A stretch of DNA of 64,000 nt from Vallitalea guaymasensis. GTDB taxonomy: Bacteria > Bacillota > Clostridia > Lachnospirales > Vallitaleaceae. Shown here piece by piece: positions 10,398 through 19,350 of this stretch (position 1 is its first letter; the number at the start of each line of letters is the position of its first letter). A program made the position numbers and the translations under genes. The stretch is taken from NCBI RefSeq assembly GCF_018141425.1, contig NZ_CP058561.1, positions 1-64,000 of the forward strand. The letters run 5' to 3'. A model generated the notes under the pieces. That model worked only from the letters and a program-made list of their open reading frames with translations. It made no database searches and was not told the DNA's origin.

Positions 10398-10670
10398 TTA
10401 AATAGATTTATAAATATCATCCAGATCACTTACAAACACTAAAATTTCTGCTACTATTTGATAGAGCTCAGGTGGTATCATATCCCCTATATCTAATTTA
10501 GTCAGACTTTCAACTAATTTCTCATCCTTATAGATAGGCAATTCTTGTTCATCTGCTTTTTCAAGAATTTTATCAGCTACTATTCCTTTACCCTTAGCAA
10601 TAACTGTTGGAGCAGTTTCATTAATATCATATTTTAATGCAGCCACTTTCTTAATTTTTCTTCTATCCAC
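10398..10670 (-). CDS. standalone FlhB cytoplasmic-domain homologue (FlhX/YlqH)
   Basis: The 90 residues correspond to the cytoplasmic C-terminal domain of the flagellar export switch FlhB (AALKYD, APTVIAKGKG, IADKI-like and LPIYKD elements). There are no membrane segments. The protein begins just after the position where full FlhB carries its NPTH autocleavage site, so it resembles the already cleaved fragment. The start is a GTG preceded by GAGG. Bacillus YlqH holds the same place beside a large FliK-like protein and rnhB. It may exchange with FlhB-C in flagellar export or act independently; no other flagellar genes occur in the window. Confidence 0.85.
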   Translation of the reverse strand: MDRRKIKKVAALKYDINETAPTVIAKGKGIVADKILEKADEQELPIYKDEKLVESLTKLDIGDMIPPELYQIVAEILVFVSDLDDIYKSI

Positions 10671-10692
10671 TTACAACCAACCTCAATTCGTT

Positions 10693-12258
10693 CTATACTC
10701 TCATATCAAATGAATATCTTTTAACACTATTAGCATTATTTTTTCTTTGTAAGAAATCTTCAACAAAATTAAAGTCCTTTTTATTATTAATAACGATAAG
10801 TCCAGTTACATTTATATCGAAACTCCTTAATCTCTTATGTAAATTGATAATATAATCATCAATAATCTTTTTCTTCTCTTCATCTTCAACATAGAACTTA
10901 CATTCAACATTGTTGACCTGTTTGTTAATATAGACATCAATATGACCGAGATTAACATAGTCAAGTCTAAGTAATGCCGATATAGAATTAGGGTTACTTC
11001 TTTTTCTTAATTCTTTCTTATTCTCAAAAATGTATAATTCACTATTTAATAACTTATTTCCAAATTTGAAAGGTAATTGAACATAGTTAAAATTATTATT
11101 AAGGTTGTTAATAAACTCAATATTATTTTTTACTTTCGTAGCATCTTTTGATATATTGCTTTGTTTACCTTCAGTTAATCCTTGAGTAAGTTTAATTATG
11201 TTAATAATCTTTTCATATACATCGTTAAAATAATCATTAATCAATTTTGGGTTTTCTAAAGCACCCCTATCAAGGAAGATGTTTTTATCTACTGCGCTTT
11301 TTAATAATTTGTTAGTGATAATATTACTAAGAGTTTCTTTATCTTTTTCTCCGATTTCAAGGGAAAATATATCCCCAAGCAATTTCTGCAATGATAAATC
11401 TTTTGATAGATTCAGTGTATTATTGTCTTTTAATAAATATGTATTATCTAATTCTTTTTTTAATTCTTCAATACCCTCTCTAGATAAAATATCTCCTAAT
11501 CTAAAATCAACTACATCATTAGTATTCTTATTAATAACAGGAATGTCAACTTTTAATTCCTGTTCTTTTGAAGAGTTATTTTCTATTACATTAATAAGCT
11601 TATCATTACTAACATTATCCGATTCATTGTTCATCAGAATATTAATTAATCTATTTTTAATATCAATATCAAGACCTTTATCATCAATTATTTGATTAGC
11701 CAAACTAATTATCTCCTGCTTGATGGAATGATTATTATTTGAATAATTATCTAGCTGATTAATATTTTCACTAGTAACAGGTATATTATTTTTAACTAGT
11801 AGAATTAGCTTATCAACACTAGTATCTTTAAATTGCCTTGATAATGTTAGAATCTTATTTATGAATTCCTTATCAACCTGCATATTGTTACTTAAAAGTT
11901 TTTCTACTATTTCAGTATTTTTTTCATTTATTGGTACGCCCGCTTCTTCTAATATCTGATATAATTTATTACTCTTAGGACTATAACCTTCATCTAATAT
12001 AGGCTTCAGAAGAACTTGTTCCAGATTGGATTCCTTTACTTGAAATAAAACCTTCTGACCAATATTAAACTCCATCTGATCAGTTAATTTAGCTGTAAGT
12101 TCAGCACCACTTGCTAACTTTATAATAATATTCTTTTGTTTTATATCAAGTATTTCTCCTTTTATGGTTTGACCTTTGTTAAAATCTCTACTATTGACTT
12201 TAGAAATTTTAGAAATATCTATCCTCTTGTTTATTTGTTTATTATAATTAATCCGCAT
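10693..12258 (-). CDS. FliK-like large protein (YlqG position)
   Basis: This 521-residue protein is rich in Asn, Ile, Lys and Leu. Residues 25-80 resemble an OB/beta-barrel module (GQTIKGEILDI, IIIKLASGAEL). The middle part is low-complexity and helical. The last roughly 110 residues (from about LLRLDYVNLGHIDVYI) resemble the C-terminal domain of flagellar hook-length control protein FliK. The downstream gene is an FlhB C-domain homologue, the known partner type of FliK. The ATG at 12258 has AGAGGA 9 bases upstream; a GTG at 12264 is too close to it. The FliK assignment is by pattern only; a function in hook-length control is inference. Confidence 0.6.
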   Translation of the reverse strand: MRINYNKQINKRIDISKISKVNSRDFNKGQTIKGEILDIKQKNIIIKLASGAELTAKLTDQMEFNIGQKVLFQVKESNLEQVLLKPILDEGYSPKSNKLYQILEEAGVPINEKNTEIVEKLLSNNMQVDKEFINKILTLSRQFKDTSVDKLILLVKNNIPVTSENINQLDNYSNNNHSIKQEIISLANQIIDDKGLDIDIKNRLINILMNNESDNVSNDKLINVIENNSSKEQELKVDIPVINKNTNDVVDFRLGDILSREGIEELKKELDNTYLLKDNNTLNLSKDLSLQKLLGDIFSLEIGEKDKETLSNIITNKLLKSAVDKNIFLDRGALENPKLINDYFNDVYEKIINIIKLTQGLTEGKQSNISKDATKVKNNIEFINNLNNNFNYVQLPFKFGNKLLNSELYIFENKKELRKRSNPNSISALLRLDYVNLGHIDVYINKQVNNVECKFYVEDEEKKKIIDDYIINLHKRLRSFDINVTGLIVINNKKDFNFVEDFLQRKNNANSVKRYSFDMRV

Positions 12259-12302
12259 AATCACTCATCCTCTCACATAAAAGTGGTTTTGCAGCATGTT
12301 AT

Positions 12303-13064
12303 TTATAATATAGATTTAATAAAAGATTTTCTATGTATTGGACAAGGTCCATGTTCTTTCAGTGCTTCTATATGTTCTTGTGTACCATACCCTTTGTTTT
12401 TAGCAAACTTGTATTCAGGGAAAAGCTGGTCATAATCTTTCATTAATCTATCTCTATATACTTTAGCAATTATACTTGCAGCTGCAATTGAAATACTTTT
12501 GGCATCACCTTTTATAATAGGTTCTTGAGGTATTTTAACTCTTGGGATTGTTACTGCATCAACTAATATCATATCTGGTTTTATTTCTAGACTATCAATA
12601 GCAGATATCATGGATTCATAAGTAGCATTAAGAATATTAATATCATCAATAACATCTACATTAGCCATACCTACGCTTACAGCTATAGCCTTTTCCATTA
12701 TAATATCGTATAATTCTTCTCTTTTAGCTTCTGTTAATTTTTTGGAATCATTTATGTATAGTATATTTACATCTTTAGGGAGAATTACTGCGGCACTAAC
12801 AACTGGTCCAGATAGAGGTCCTCTACCAACTTCATCTATTCCACATATGTATTTTTTATCAGGATACTTATTTTCATAAGCTTTCATTTGAATAATACGT
12901 TCAACTTCTTTTTCATAAGCTTCTATCTTTTTTTCGTACTTATCTATTAATTTTTTAACTCCCAATCTTTCATCAGACTTTAATTCATCTAGTTTGTCTT
13001 CTAAATAACATACGGGAACATTACTCAACATATCTTTTATATCGGAAATTGTCATATTTGTCAT
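12303..13064 (-). CDS. rnhB: ribonuclease HII
   Basis: RNase HII removes ribonucleotides and RNA primers from RNA-DNA hybrids. The catalytic motifs GIDEVGRGPLSGPV (Asp-Glu), LVDAV (Asp) and SIAAASIIAKVYRD (Asp) are all present. The first 70 residues form an extra helical domain, as in many Firmicute RNase HII proteins. The length is 253 aa. The gene lies between the HD-domain gene and the FliK-like gene, in the same order relative to rbgA as in Bacillus. Confidence 0.96.
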   Translation of the reverse strand: MTNMTISDIKDMLSNVPVCYLEDKLDELKSDERLGVKKLIDKYEKKIEAYEKEVERIIQMKAYENKYPDKKYICGIDEVGRGPLSGPVVSAAVILPKDVNILYINDSKKLTEAKREELYDIIMEKAIAVSVGMANVDVIDDINILNATYESMISAIDSLEIKPDMILVDAVTIPRVKIPQEPIIKGDAKSISIAAASIIAKVYRDRLMKDYDQLFPEYKFAKNKGYGTQEHIEALKEHGPCPIHRKSFIKSIL

Positions 13065-13139
13065 TATACCTTATTCTCCTTTTCCACCGAAAACTATTAC
13101 TTTATTCTACCATAACTCTACCCGAAATAGCCATTACTA

Positions 13140-13844
13140 TTAATCTTTATTTCTATCAATTTCATTGATTAAGTAACTCTTAATTTCGTCTATTCTATTT
13201 ATTTCCTGTTTATTGTTAACTTTTTTTCTACATATAGTTAAAAATTTTATAATAAAAAGCATCTGCTTATTTTTTTCATCTTTAGATATTCTGCCTCTTC
13301 CTGTTCTGTCACATAAAGATAATAATGCTACTTCAGTTATTGAAGTTTCATTAATCATCTTACCAACTTGTGAAAAAGGCAGTTCTTTACAAACAAATAA
13401 TGGCTGCATATGCCATCTAACCAATTTAACAACTTCATTAACGAACAAGTCATCTTCCATAAAGGTCAACAAATAATTTCTTGCAATTTCTTCCCCATGC
13501 TTATCATGGTCATATGAAATTATTCTACCTTTTCTTATTTTTGTTGTAGTTATTTTACCAACATCATGTAGAAGAGCAGCCCACATGAATACTTTTTTAT
13601 CTTTGCTTAATTCTTTTATCTCTGCAGCCCTATCAACAACTTCCATAGTATGATTATATACATTACCTTCAGGATGATACATAGGATTTTGCTCAACCTT
13701 TTTTAGATCTAATAGAATCTTTAAAGGATAAGTATCAATATACTCTTTCTCATGCAGCAACAAACCATCAAAATATTCTGATGGCTTTTTATCATTCAAT
13801 AAATGTACGTCAAATTCTTCAAATAGCTCTATAAGATTATTCAT
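13140..13844 (-). CDS. HD-domain phosphohydrolase, CCA-enzyme HD-like
   Basis: This is a 234-residue protein with an HD metal-binding pattern: VYNHTMEVVDRA, ALLHDVGK and YDHDKHGEEIA, followed by VRWHMQP. The arrangement resembles the HD domain appended to bacterial tRNA nucleotidyltransferases (PEGNVYNHTMEV), but no nucleotidyltransferase domain is present. The substrate is unknown; phosphodiester or nucleotide hydrolysis is likely. GGAG lies 8 bases upstream of the ATG. It sits between rbgA and rnhB, where Bacillus has no such gene. Confidence 0.8.
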   Translation of the reverse strand: MNNLIELFEEFDVHLLNDKKPSEYFDGLLLHEKEYIDTYPLKILLDLKKVEQNPMYHPEGNVYNHTMEVVDRAAEIKELSKDKKVFMWAALLHDVGKITTTKIRKGRIISYDHDKHGEEIARNYLLTFMEDDLFVNEVVKLVRWHMQPLFVCKELPFSQVGKMINETSITEVALLSLCDRTGRGRISKDEKNKQMLFIIKFLTICRKKVNNKQEINRIDEIKSYLINEIDRNKD

Positions 13845-13924
13845 GTAATCAACTCCATAATGTATTTACTAATATTTTTACCTTATTCAAATATATTATT
13901 AAGTAAATTCATATAAAAGTGGAA

Positions 13925-13952
13925 TTGATATTATATAATTATAAAATATCAA
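13925..13952. repeat. 28-bp AT-only near-palindrome downstream of rbgA
   Basis: The flanks TTGATATT and AATATCAA enclose an almost self-complementary AT core, 21 bases beyond the rbgA stop. There is no uridine run on the minus strand, so it is at best a weak terminator or mRNA 3' stem. Confidence 0.4.
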
Positions 13953-13972
13953 ATTTTAAAAACAGCTAGATC

Positions 13973-14824
13973 TCATAATCCAACTGTTTCCAAAGTAATT
14001 TTACCAAGTATTCCGTTTCTGAATTCATCCATTAATATTATTGCTGCTTTATTCAAATCTAATTCATTACCAGCTTTTATCAGATTTCTGTTTTTTGCAA
14101 TGTTTTCTAATATTTGGATAGATTCCAGATTATCCGTATCAGATAATTTATATCTAGTAAGCAGCCTCTCCAAATAATTATTCCTCAAGTACTCTATTAG
14201 AATCAGTGCTAATTCTTCAATATTAAGAATTTCATCTTTTATGGATCCAATCAGAGCCAAGTTAATCCCTACTTGCTGATCTTCAAATTTCGGCCAGAGA
14301 ATTCCTGGTGTATCAAGAAGTTCCATATCCTTTTTCAATTTAATCCATTGTTTTCCTTTTGTAACTCCTGGTCTATTTCCCGTCTTCGCACTTGCTTTTC
14401 CTACCAATTTATTAATGAACGTAGACTTACCAACATTAGGTATACCTGCTACCATTGCTCTTATAGGTTTATTTATTAAACCTCTTTTTTTATTTCTTTC
14501 AATTTTTTCTTTACAAAGTTCATATGCCTTATTAATTACTTGATTAATTCCTTTTCCATTTTTAGAATTAACCAATACAACACTTATACCTCTATCTTCG
14601 TACCACTTTATAAATTCTTCTGTCTTATTTCTATCTGCTAAATCAATTTTATTGAATACAACTATTCTAGGCTTATTATTAGCTATTTTATCCATATCAG
14701 GATTTCTACTGCTTATTGGTACTCTTGCATCAATCAACTCAATTATGACGTCTACAAGCTTAATATTCTCTTGCATCATACGTTTAGCTTTTGTCATATG
14801 TCCTGGGTACCATTGTATATTCAT
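13973..14824 (-). CDS. rbgA: ribosome biogenesis GTPase RbgA (YlqF)
   Basis: RbgA is a circularly permuted GTPase needed for late 50S assembly. The motifs run in the permuted order: NKIDLADR (G4), VNSKNGKG (G5), GIPNVGKSTFINKL (G1), PGVTKG (G2) and DTPGILWP (G3). A C-terminal RNA-binding domain follows. The N-terminus (IQWYPGHMTKAKR) is highly characteristic, and 283 aa is the normal length. It lies downstream of lepB but is separated from it by a terminator-like hairpin, so it may have its own promoter. Confidence 0.96.
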   Translation of the reverse strand: MNIQWYPGHMTKAKRMMQENIKLVDVIIELIDARVPISSRNPDMDKIANNKPRIVVFNKIDLADRNKTEEFIKWYEDRGISVVLVNSKNGKGINQVINKAYELCKEKIERNKKRGLINKPIRAMVAGIPNVGKSTFINKLVGKASAKTGNRPGVTKGKQWIKLKKDMELLDTPGILWPKFEDQQVGINLALIGSIKDEILNIEELALILIEYLRNNYLERLLTRYKLSDTDNLESIQILENIAKNRNLIKAGNELDLNKAAIILMDEFRNGILGKITLETVGL

Positions 14825-14874
14825 ATCCTTCTATCCTTTCACTGTCATTGACCACGACTTTCTTTCTCTTATGG

Positions 14875-14904
14875 AAAAGGGGCTGTGTATTATCCGACAG
14901 CCCC
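14875..14904 (-). terminator. terminator of lepB
   Basis: An 8-bp GC-rich stem (GGGGCTGT at 14879-14886 with ACAGCCCC at 14897-14904, 10-base loop) is followed on the minus strand by TTTT. It lies 22 bases past the lepB stop. The short T-run suggests partial read-through into rbgA. Confidence 0.75.
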
Positions 14905-14925
14905 GTATTCTCTGATATAATTAGA

Positions 14926-15462
14926 TTATTTAACAAATCCAAAATCTTTAAGTGGCCATATTCTTAGTCCAGCTTTTCCGATTATATCTTTCTTGCTAAT
15001 TGTTCCAACATCAGTATAACGACTATCTGAACTGTTATTTCTATTATCACCCATTACAAAATACTCGCCTTCTGGAACAACAAATGGAAATTCTCTGTTA
15101 CCTAATTTACCGTCATCAATTATATCAAACTCTTCTTCTAATTTTTCTTTATTAATATATACTTGTCCATCAATTATATTAACCTCATCACCAGGTAGTC
15201 CAATGATTCTCTTAATATAATTTTGTGATGGATTCTTCTTATAAGGAAAAACGACAATATCATATTTCTTTGGTTTTGTAAATCTATAGCTTATTTTGTC
15301 TATAATTACATGGTCGCCATTATGAAGTGTCGGTTCCATAGATTGTCCAATAACATTTGTTTTCTGAAATACAAACGTTGTTATAAGTAATACTGCAACT
15401 AATACAATTCCTATATCAAGTACCCAACTTAATATTTCTCTTCCTAAAGTTGTGTTCTTCAT
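14926..15462 (-). CDS. lepB: type I signal peptidase
   Basis: This membrane-anchored serine protease removes signal peptides from exported proteins. One N-terminal membrane segment (residues 10-33) precedes the catalytic serine box GQSMEPTL and the lysine box YIKRIIGLPGD; the C-terminal MGDNRNNSSDSR motif is also present. The length is 178 aa from the ATG at 15462, which has GAAGGG 6 bases upstream; an ATG at 15480 lies upstream of that site and is rejected. Terminator-like hairpins flank the gene on both sides, so it appears to be its own unit between rplS and rbgA. Confidence 0.95.
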   Translation of the reverse strand: MKNTTLGREILSWVLDIGIVLVAVLLITTFVFQKTNVIGQSMEPTLHNGDHVIIDKISYRFTKPKKYDIVVFPYKKNPSQNYIKRIIGLPGDEVNIIDGQVYINKEKLEEEFDIIDDGKLGNREFPFVVPEGEYFVMGDNRNNSSDSRYTDVGTISKKDIIGKAGLRIWPLKDFGFVK

Positions 15463-15540
15463 GCTTAACCCTTCTTTCATAAGACTAAATACATTGCATA
15501 AAGTTGTTTTATCATATGCATATAACGTACTAAATAAACA

Positions 15541-15571
15541 AAAAGGGACTAATACATAGTACTAAGTCCCT
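15541..15571 (-). terminator. terminator after rplS
   Basis: AGGGACT (15544-15550) and AGTCCCT (15565-15571) form a 7-bp stem. On the minus strand it is followed by a T-run (15539-15543 region). It lies about 100 bases past the rplS stop and closes the rimM-trmD-rplS operon. Confidence 0.75.
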
Positions 15572-15669
15572 CACTAGTCAAATTAATCATCATAACAGCC
15601 ATTTGTAAACTATACCATGTAACTTTTATAGTTAATTTTTAGTTAAACTGCATATTATAATTAACTTAA

Positions 15670-16020
15670 TTATCTAATTAACTCTTTAACTTTAGCAGCT
15701 TTACCAATTCTGTCTCTTAAGTAGTTAAGTTTAGCTCTTCTAACTTTACCACGTCTTATGACATCGATATGATCGATAATTGGTGAATGTAATGGCCAAG
15801 TTTTTTCAACACCTACACCATAAGAAATTCTTCTAGCTGTAAATGTTTCACGATTACTTCCGTTTTGTCTTTTGATAACTACGCCTTCAAACATCTGTAA
15901 TCTTTCACGGTTTCCTTCTTTAACTTTAGCATATACTCTAATAGTATCACCAACGTTAAAATCTGTTAAAGCTTTTTCTCTTAATTGTTCTTGTTCAATT
16001 TTACGTATTATATCGTTCAT
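15670..16020 (-). CDS. rplS: 50S ribosomal protein L19
   Basis: L19 lies at the 30S-50S interface. The motifs [26 protein letters not shown] and [14 protein letters not shown] are diagnostic. The length is 116 aa. An AGGAGG-type ribosome-binding site (AGGAGGAAACAC) precedes the ATG. It is the last gene of rimM-trmD-rplS, the usual order. Confidence 0.98.
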   Translation of the reverse strand: MNDIIRKIEQEQLREKALTDFNVGDTIRVYAKVKEGNRERLQMFEGVVIKRQNGSNRETFTARRISYGVGVEKTWPLHSPIIDHIDVIRRGKVRRAKLNYLRDRIGKAAKVKELIR

Positions 16021-16109
16021 GTGTTTCCTCCTAATATCTAGATGTTCTTAATACATTATTGTAACAGAGGACCATCCGTACTCACATTAAATTACTATAT
16101 CATACTTCA

Positions 16110-16841
16110 TCATGATTTGCAATATTTATCTAAAATTTTCTTATCCTTTTCTGATAGTTCTGCTTTCTCTAATAGATCAGGTCTCTTGTTGTATGTTCTT
16201 ATCAATGATTGTTCTCTTCTCCACTGGTCAATATTTTTATGATGTCCAGATAATAATATGTCAGGAACTTTCTTATCCATAAAAACAGCTGGTCTAGTAT
16301 ATTGAGGATATTCTAATAAATTATCATCAAATGATTCTGTCGTAGCAGATACTCCATTAGATAGAACATCAGGTATTAATCTTGATATGGCATCTACCAT
16401 GACCATTACAGCCAGTTCTCCACCAGTTAATATATAATCTCCAATGGATACTTCATCTGTAACTATCATATCAATTACTCTTTCATCTATACCTTCATAA
16501 TGTCCGCATAAAAAAATTAATTCTTCTTCCTTAGATAATTCCATAGCCATTTCTTGATTAAATGTCTTTCCTTGTGGAGTTAGATATATGACCCTAGGTT
16601 TATTATTAAGTTTGCTTGCAACAGCCTTATATGCCTCATATATAGGTTCTGGCTGCATAACCATACCAGCACCGCCACCATAAGGGTAATCATCTACTTG
16701 TTTATGCTTGTTGTATGCATAATCCCTAATATTGATTGTATCTATTTCAATCAAGTTCTTTTCCTGAGCTTTACCTATAATACTTGAACCAAGTCCTTGT
16801 TTAATCATGTCTGGAAATAAAGTCATTATGTTAAATTTCAC
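16110..16841 (-). CDS. trmD: tRNA (guanine-N1)-methyltransferase TrmD
   Basis: TrmD methylates G37 next to the anticodon and so prevents +1 frameshifting. It is a SPOUT enzyme; the trefoil-knot segment with GHYEGIDERV, YILTGGELA and the Asp-containing VMVDAISRLIP is present. The start is a GTG whose codon overlaps the rimM stop (GTGA), so the two genes share 4 bases and are translationally coupled. The length of 243 aa is normal. Confidence 0.97.
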   Translation of the reverse strand: MKFNIMTLFPDMIKQGLGSSIIGKAQEKNLIEIDTINIRDYAYNKHKQVDDYPYGGGAGMVMQPEPIYEAYKAVASKLNNKPRVIYLTPQGKTFNQEMAMELSKEEELIFLCGHYEGIDERVIDMIVTDEVSIGDYILTGGELAVMVMVDAISRLIPDVLSNGVSATTESFDDNLLEYPQYTRPAVFMDKKVPDILLSGHHKNIDQWRREQSLIRTYNKRPDLLEKAELSEKDKKILDKYCKS

Positions 16842-17347
16842 TCATCAATCAATCCTTCCAGTAATGAAACCACCATGGTCTTATTATTCATATCTACTTG
16901 TTTTATGCATTGTTTTATAGCAGGTATCAAAATTTCTTTTTTATCATCAGTCTCGATCACATATACATCATTGCTACCAGTAAATATAATATCTTTTATA
17001 GTACCTAGATTTTTACCAGCATCAGTACTTACATCTATGCCTATAAGGTCTTGTACATAATATTCGTCATCTTCTAAAGGTAATGCTAATTCTCTTGGTA
17101 TTTTAATAATAGATTGTTTCAACTTCTCTGCACTAGTCATATCTTTCAATTCTTCAAACTTTATAATAATCATATTCTTAAAATACTTTATACCATCAAT
17201 AGTATATTTTTCTATTTTTCTATTATTATCAATATACACATATTCCAGCAATTCAAATCTTTTAGGCTCATCAGTCAAAGGTATTACCTTAACTTCACCC
17301 CTAATACCATGTGTATTAACTATTTTTCCAATATTAAAGTAATCCAT
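16838..17347 (-). CDS. rimM: ribosome maturation factor RimM
   Basis: RimM assists maturation of the 30S head by binding S19. The N-terminal RimM domain (MDYFNIGKIVNTHGIRGEVKV) and the PRC-barrel domain (YYVQDLIGIDVST to EILIPAI) are visible. I start at ATG 17347, which follows TAGGTGAG; an upstream in-frame start at 17380 would add 11 residues not found in the family. The length is 169 aa. A terminator hairpin separates it from khpA, so rimM-trmD-rplS are expressed partly by read-through or from a promoter not found. Confidence 0.95.
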   Translation of the reverse strand: MDYFNIGKIVNTHGIRGEVKVIPLTDEPKRFELLEYVYIDNNRKIEKYTIDGIKYFKNMIIIKFEELKDMTSAEKLKQSIIKIPRELALPLEDDEYYVQDLIGIDVSTDAGKNLGTIKDIIFTGSNDVYVIETDDKKEILIPAIKQCIKQVDMNNKTMVVSLLEGLIDE

Positions 17348-17394
17348 ACACTCACCTACAAATAATTTTTTTATGAACAAATAAAGATAAAGAT

Positions 17395-17420
17395 AAAAAA
17401 AGGCTAGGGAATCCCTAACC
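17395..17420 (-). terminator. intrinsic terminator/attenuator between khpA and rimM
   Basis: An 8-bp stem with one G-U pair and a 3-base loop (17402-17420) starts the base after the khpA stop and is followed on the minus strand by seven Ts (17395-17401). It interrupts what is otherwise a continuous rpsP-khpA-rimM-trmD-rplS series. Confidence 0.82.
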
Positions 17421-17651
17421 TTATTGTAGAATTTCTACAACAACTCTTTTCTCTTCTTTTGTTGCTGCAGCCTTAACTACAGTTCTTATAGCCTTAGCGA
17501 TTCTACCTTGTTTTCCAATTACTTTTCCCATATCGTCAGGTGCAACTTTTAACTCTAATATAATTGAGCGTTCTCCCTCAATTTCATTTACTTTAACATC
17601 ATCTGGATTATCAACTAATGCTTTAGCGATAACTTCCACTAATTCTTTCAT
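17421..17651 (-). CDS. khpA: KH-domain RNA-binding protein KhpA (YlqC)
   Basis: This is a small KH protein of 76 aa with the motif [17 protein letters not shown] (the GxxG RNA-binding loop). KhpA with KhpB binds many RNAs and affects cell division and envelope genes in Firmicutes. The ATG at 17651 follows GGAGGTG with a 6-base gap; a TTG at 17669 is inside that site. It follows rpsP as in most Firmicutes. Confidence 0.95.
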   Translation of the reverse strand: MKELVEVIAKALVDNPDDVKVNEIEGERSIILELKVAPDDMGKVIGKQGRIAKAIRTVVKAAATKEEKRVVVEILQ

Positions 17652-17669
17652 GTTGTACACCTCCAACAA

Positions 17670-17915
17670 TTACTTTACAACTCCAGCTTGCTTTAACAAT
17701 CTTTTGACTGTATCAGAAGGCTGAGCTCCGTTACTTAACCATTTGTTAGCAACTTCTTCATTTATCTTTAAATCAATAGGATTTTTTGTTGGATTATAGT
17801 AGCCAACTTGCTCTATGAATTTACCATCTCTTGGTGATCTAGAATCAGCAACTACAATTCTATAAAAAGGAGCTTTTTTTGCACCCATTCTTTTTAATCT
17901 CATTCTTACTGCCAT
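17670..17915 (-). CDS. rpsP: 30S ribosomal protein S16
   Basis: The N-terminus [20 protein letters not shown] and the following [13 protein letters not shown] are diagnostic for S16. The length is 81 aa from the ATG at 17915, which follows GGGAGGTG; a start at 17933 is upstream of that site and rejected. It lies 64 bases after ffh and immediately before khpA. Confidence 0.98.
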   Translation of the reverse strand: MAVRMRLKRMGAKKAPFYRIVVADSRSPRDGKFIEQVGYYNPTKNPIDLKINEEVANKWLSNGAQPSDTVKRLLKQAGVVK

Positions 17916-17979
17916 TTGTGTTTCACCTCCCATAGTTAATTATTATCTATATTAGACTAATCAAGAATATAAATTCTAA

Positions 17980-19323
17980 CTAGCCCATAAAAGGAAATTT
18001 ATTAAATAATCCTTTTTTACCTTTGCCTTTCATCATACCACTAAACTGTTTCATCATTTTCTTGGATTGTTCAAATTGTTTAATGAACCTATTTACATCT
18101 TGGATATGATTACCTGAACCATTAGCTATTCTTCTTTTTCTTGAAGGATTGATAAGTGCTGGATTAGCTCTTTCTTCAAGTGTCATGGAATATATCATTG
18201 ATTCTACTTTTGACAGCTCTTTATCATCTATTTCAACATCTTTCATTTGTTTATTCATGCCAGGAATCATTGACATGATATCACCAATGGAACCTAATTT
18301 CTTTACTTGCTGCATTTGCTCAAGAAAATCATCAAAAGTAAATTCAGCTTTTCTAAACTTTCTTTCCATTTCAGCAGCTTTTTTAGCATCAATAGCTTCA
18401 GAAGCTTTTTCAATAAGTGTTAGAACATCACCCATTCCAAGAATTCTGGATGCCATTCTTTCTGGATGGAATACTTCAATATCTGTAAGTTTTTCTCCTA
18501 TACATGCAAATTTGATAGGCTTATTGGTTACTGCTCTTACAGAAAGTGCGGAACCACCTCTAGTATCACCATCTAGCTTAGTTAAGATAACACCATCAAT
18601 ACCTATTTTTTCATTGAAGTTTTCTGCCACGTTTACAGCATCTTGTCCTGTCATAGCATCAACTACCAACAATATTTCTTGAGGATTTATGTTTTCTTTT
18701 ATTTCTATAAGTTCACCCATCATATCTTCATCTATGTGAAGTCTACCGGCTGTATCGATTATAACTACATTATTGCCATTCTTATCTGCTGATTCGATAG
18801 CTGCTTTAGCTATATCCACTGGTTTGTTCTTATCACCCATTGTGAATACTGGTACATCAATCTGCCCACCTACAACCTGTAACTGTTTGATAGCTGCTGG
18901 TCTATATACATCACAAGCTACTAATAGAGGCTTCTTACCACTTTTCTTAAGGCTACCTGCAAGTTTTGCAGTAGTGGTTGTCTTACCTGCCCCTTGCAAA
19001 CCAACCATCATGTATACTGTTGGAGACTCTTTTGAAAAAGTTAAATCAGATTTTTCTTCACCCATTAATTTAACTAATTCCTCATTAACAATCTTAATAA
19101 CCTGTTGACCTGGTGTCAGACTTTCCATTACCTCATGTCCAACAGCTCTTTCTCTTATATCTTTAACAAATTTTTTAACTACTTTAAAGTTAACATCTGC
19201 TTCAAGTAATGCTAGTTTAACTTCTCTTAACGCCAGTTTTACATCTTGTTCACTAAGTTTTCCTTTTTTCTTAAGGGTAGAAAATATATTCTGAAACTTA
19301 TCTGTCAAACTTTCAAATGCCAT
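17980..19323 (-). CDS. ffh: signal recognition particle protein Ffh (SRP54)
   Basis: Ffh binds signal sequences of nascent membrane proteins and, with the FtsY receptor (encoded next to it), delivers them to the translocon. The N domain occupies residues 1-90. The G domain has GLQGAGKTTTTAKLA, DTAGRLHID and TKLDGDTRGG. The methionine-rich M domain (FDDFLEQMQQVKKLG, SIPGMNKQMKD-like region, RKRRIANGSG) ends at residue 447. YlxM lies 27 bases upstream, as usual. Confidence 0.98.
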   Translation of the reverse strand: MAFESLTDKFQNIFSTLKKKGKLSEQDVKLALREVKLALLEADVNFKVVKKFVKDIRERAVGHEVMESLTPGQQVIKIVNEELVKLMGEEKSDLTFSKESPTVYMMVGLQGAGKTTTTAKLAGSLKKSGKKPLLVACDVYRPAAIKQLQVVGGQIDVPVFTMGDKNKPVDIAKAAIESADKNGNNVVIIDTAGRLHIDEDMMGELIEIKENINPQEILLVVDAMTGQDAVNVAENFNEKIGIDGVILTKLDGDTRGGSALSVRAVTNKPIKFACIGEKLTDIEVFHPERMASRILGMGDVLTLIEKASEAIDAKKAAEMERKFRKAEFTFDDFLEQMQQVKKLGSIGDIMSMIPGMNKQMKDVEIDDKELSKVESMIYSMTLEERANPALINPSRKRRIANGSGNHIQDVNRFIKQFEQSKKMMKQFSGMMKGKGKKGLFNKFPFMG

Positions 19324-19350
19324 ACACTAACCTCCCACTCATAAACTCTT

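Noticed and set aside
18149-18682. 177-codon plus-strand ORF opposite ffh
   Set aside because: Shadow of the ffh G and M domains without its own initiation signals.
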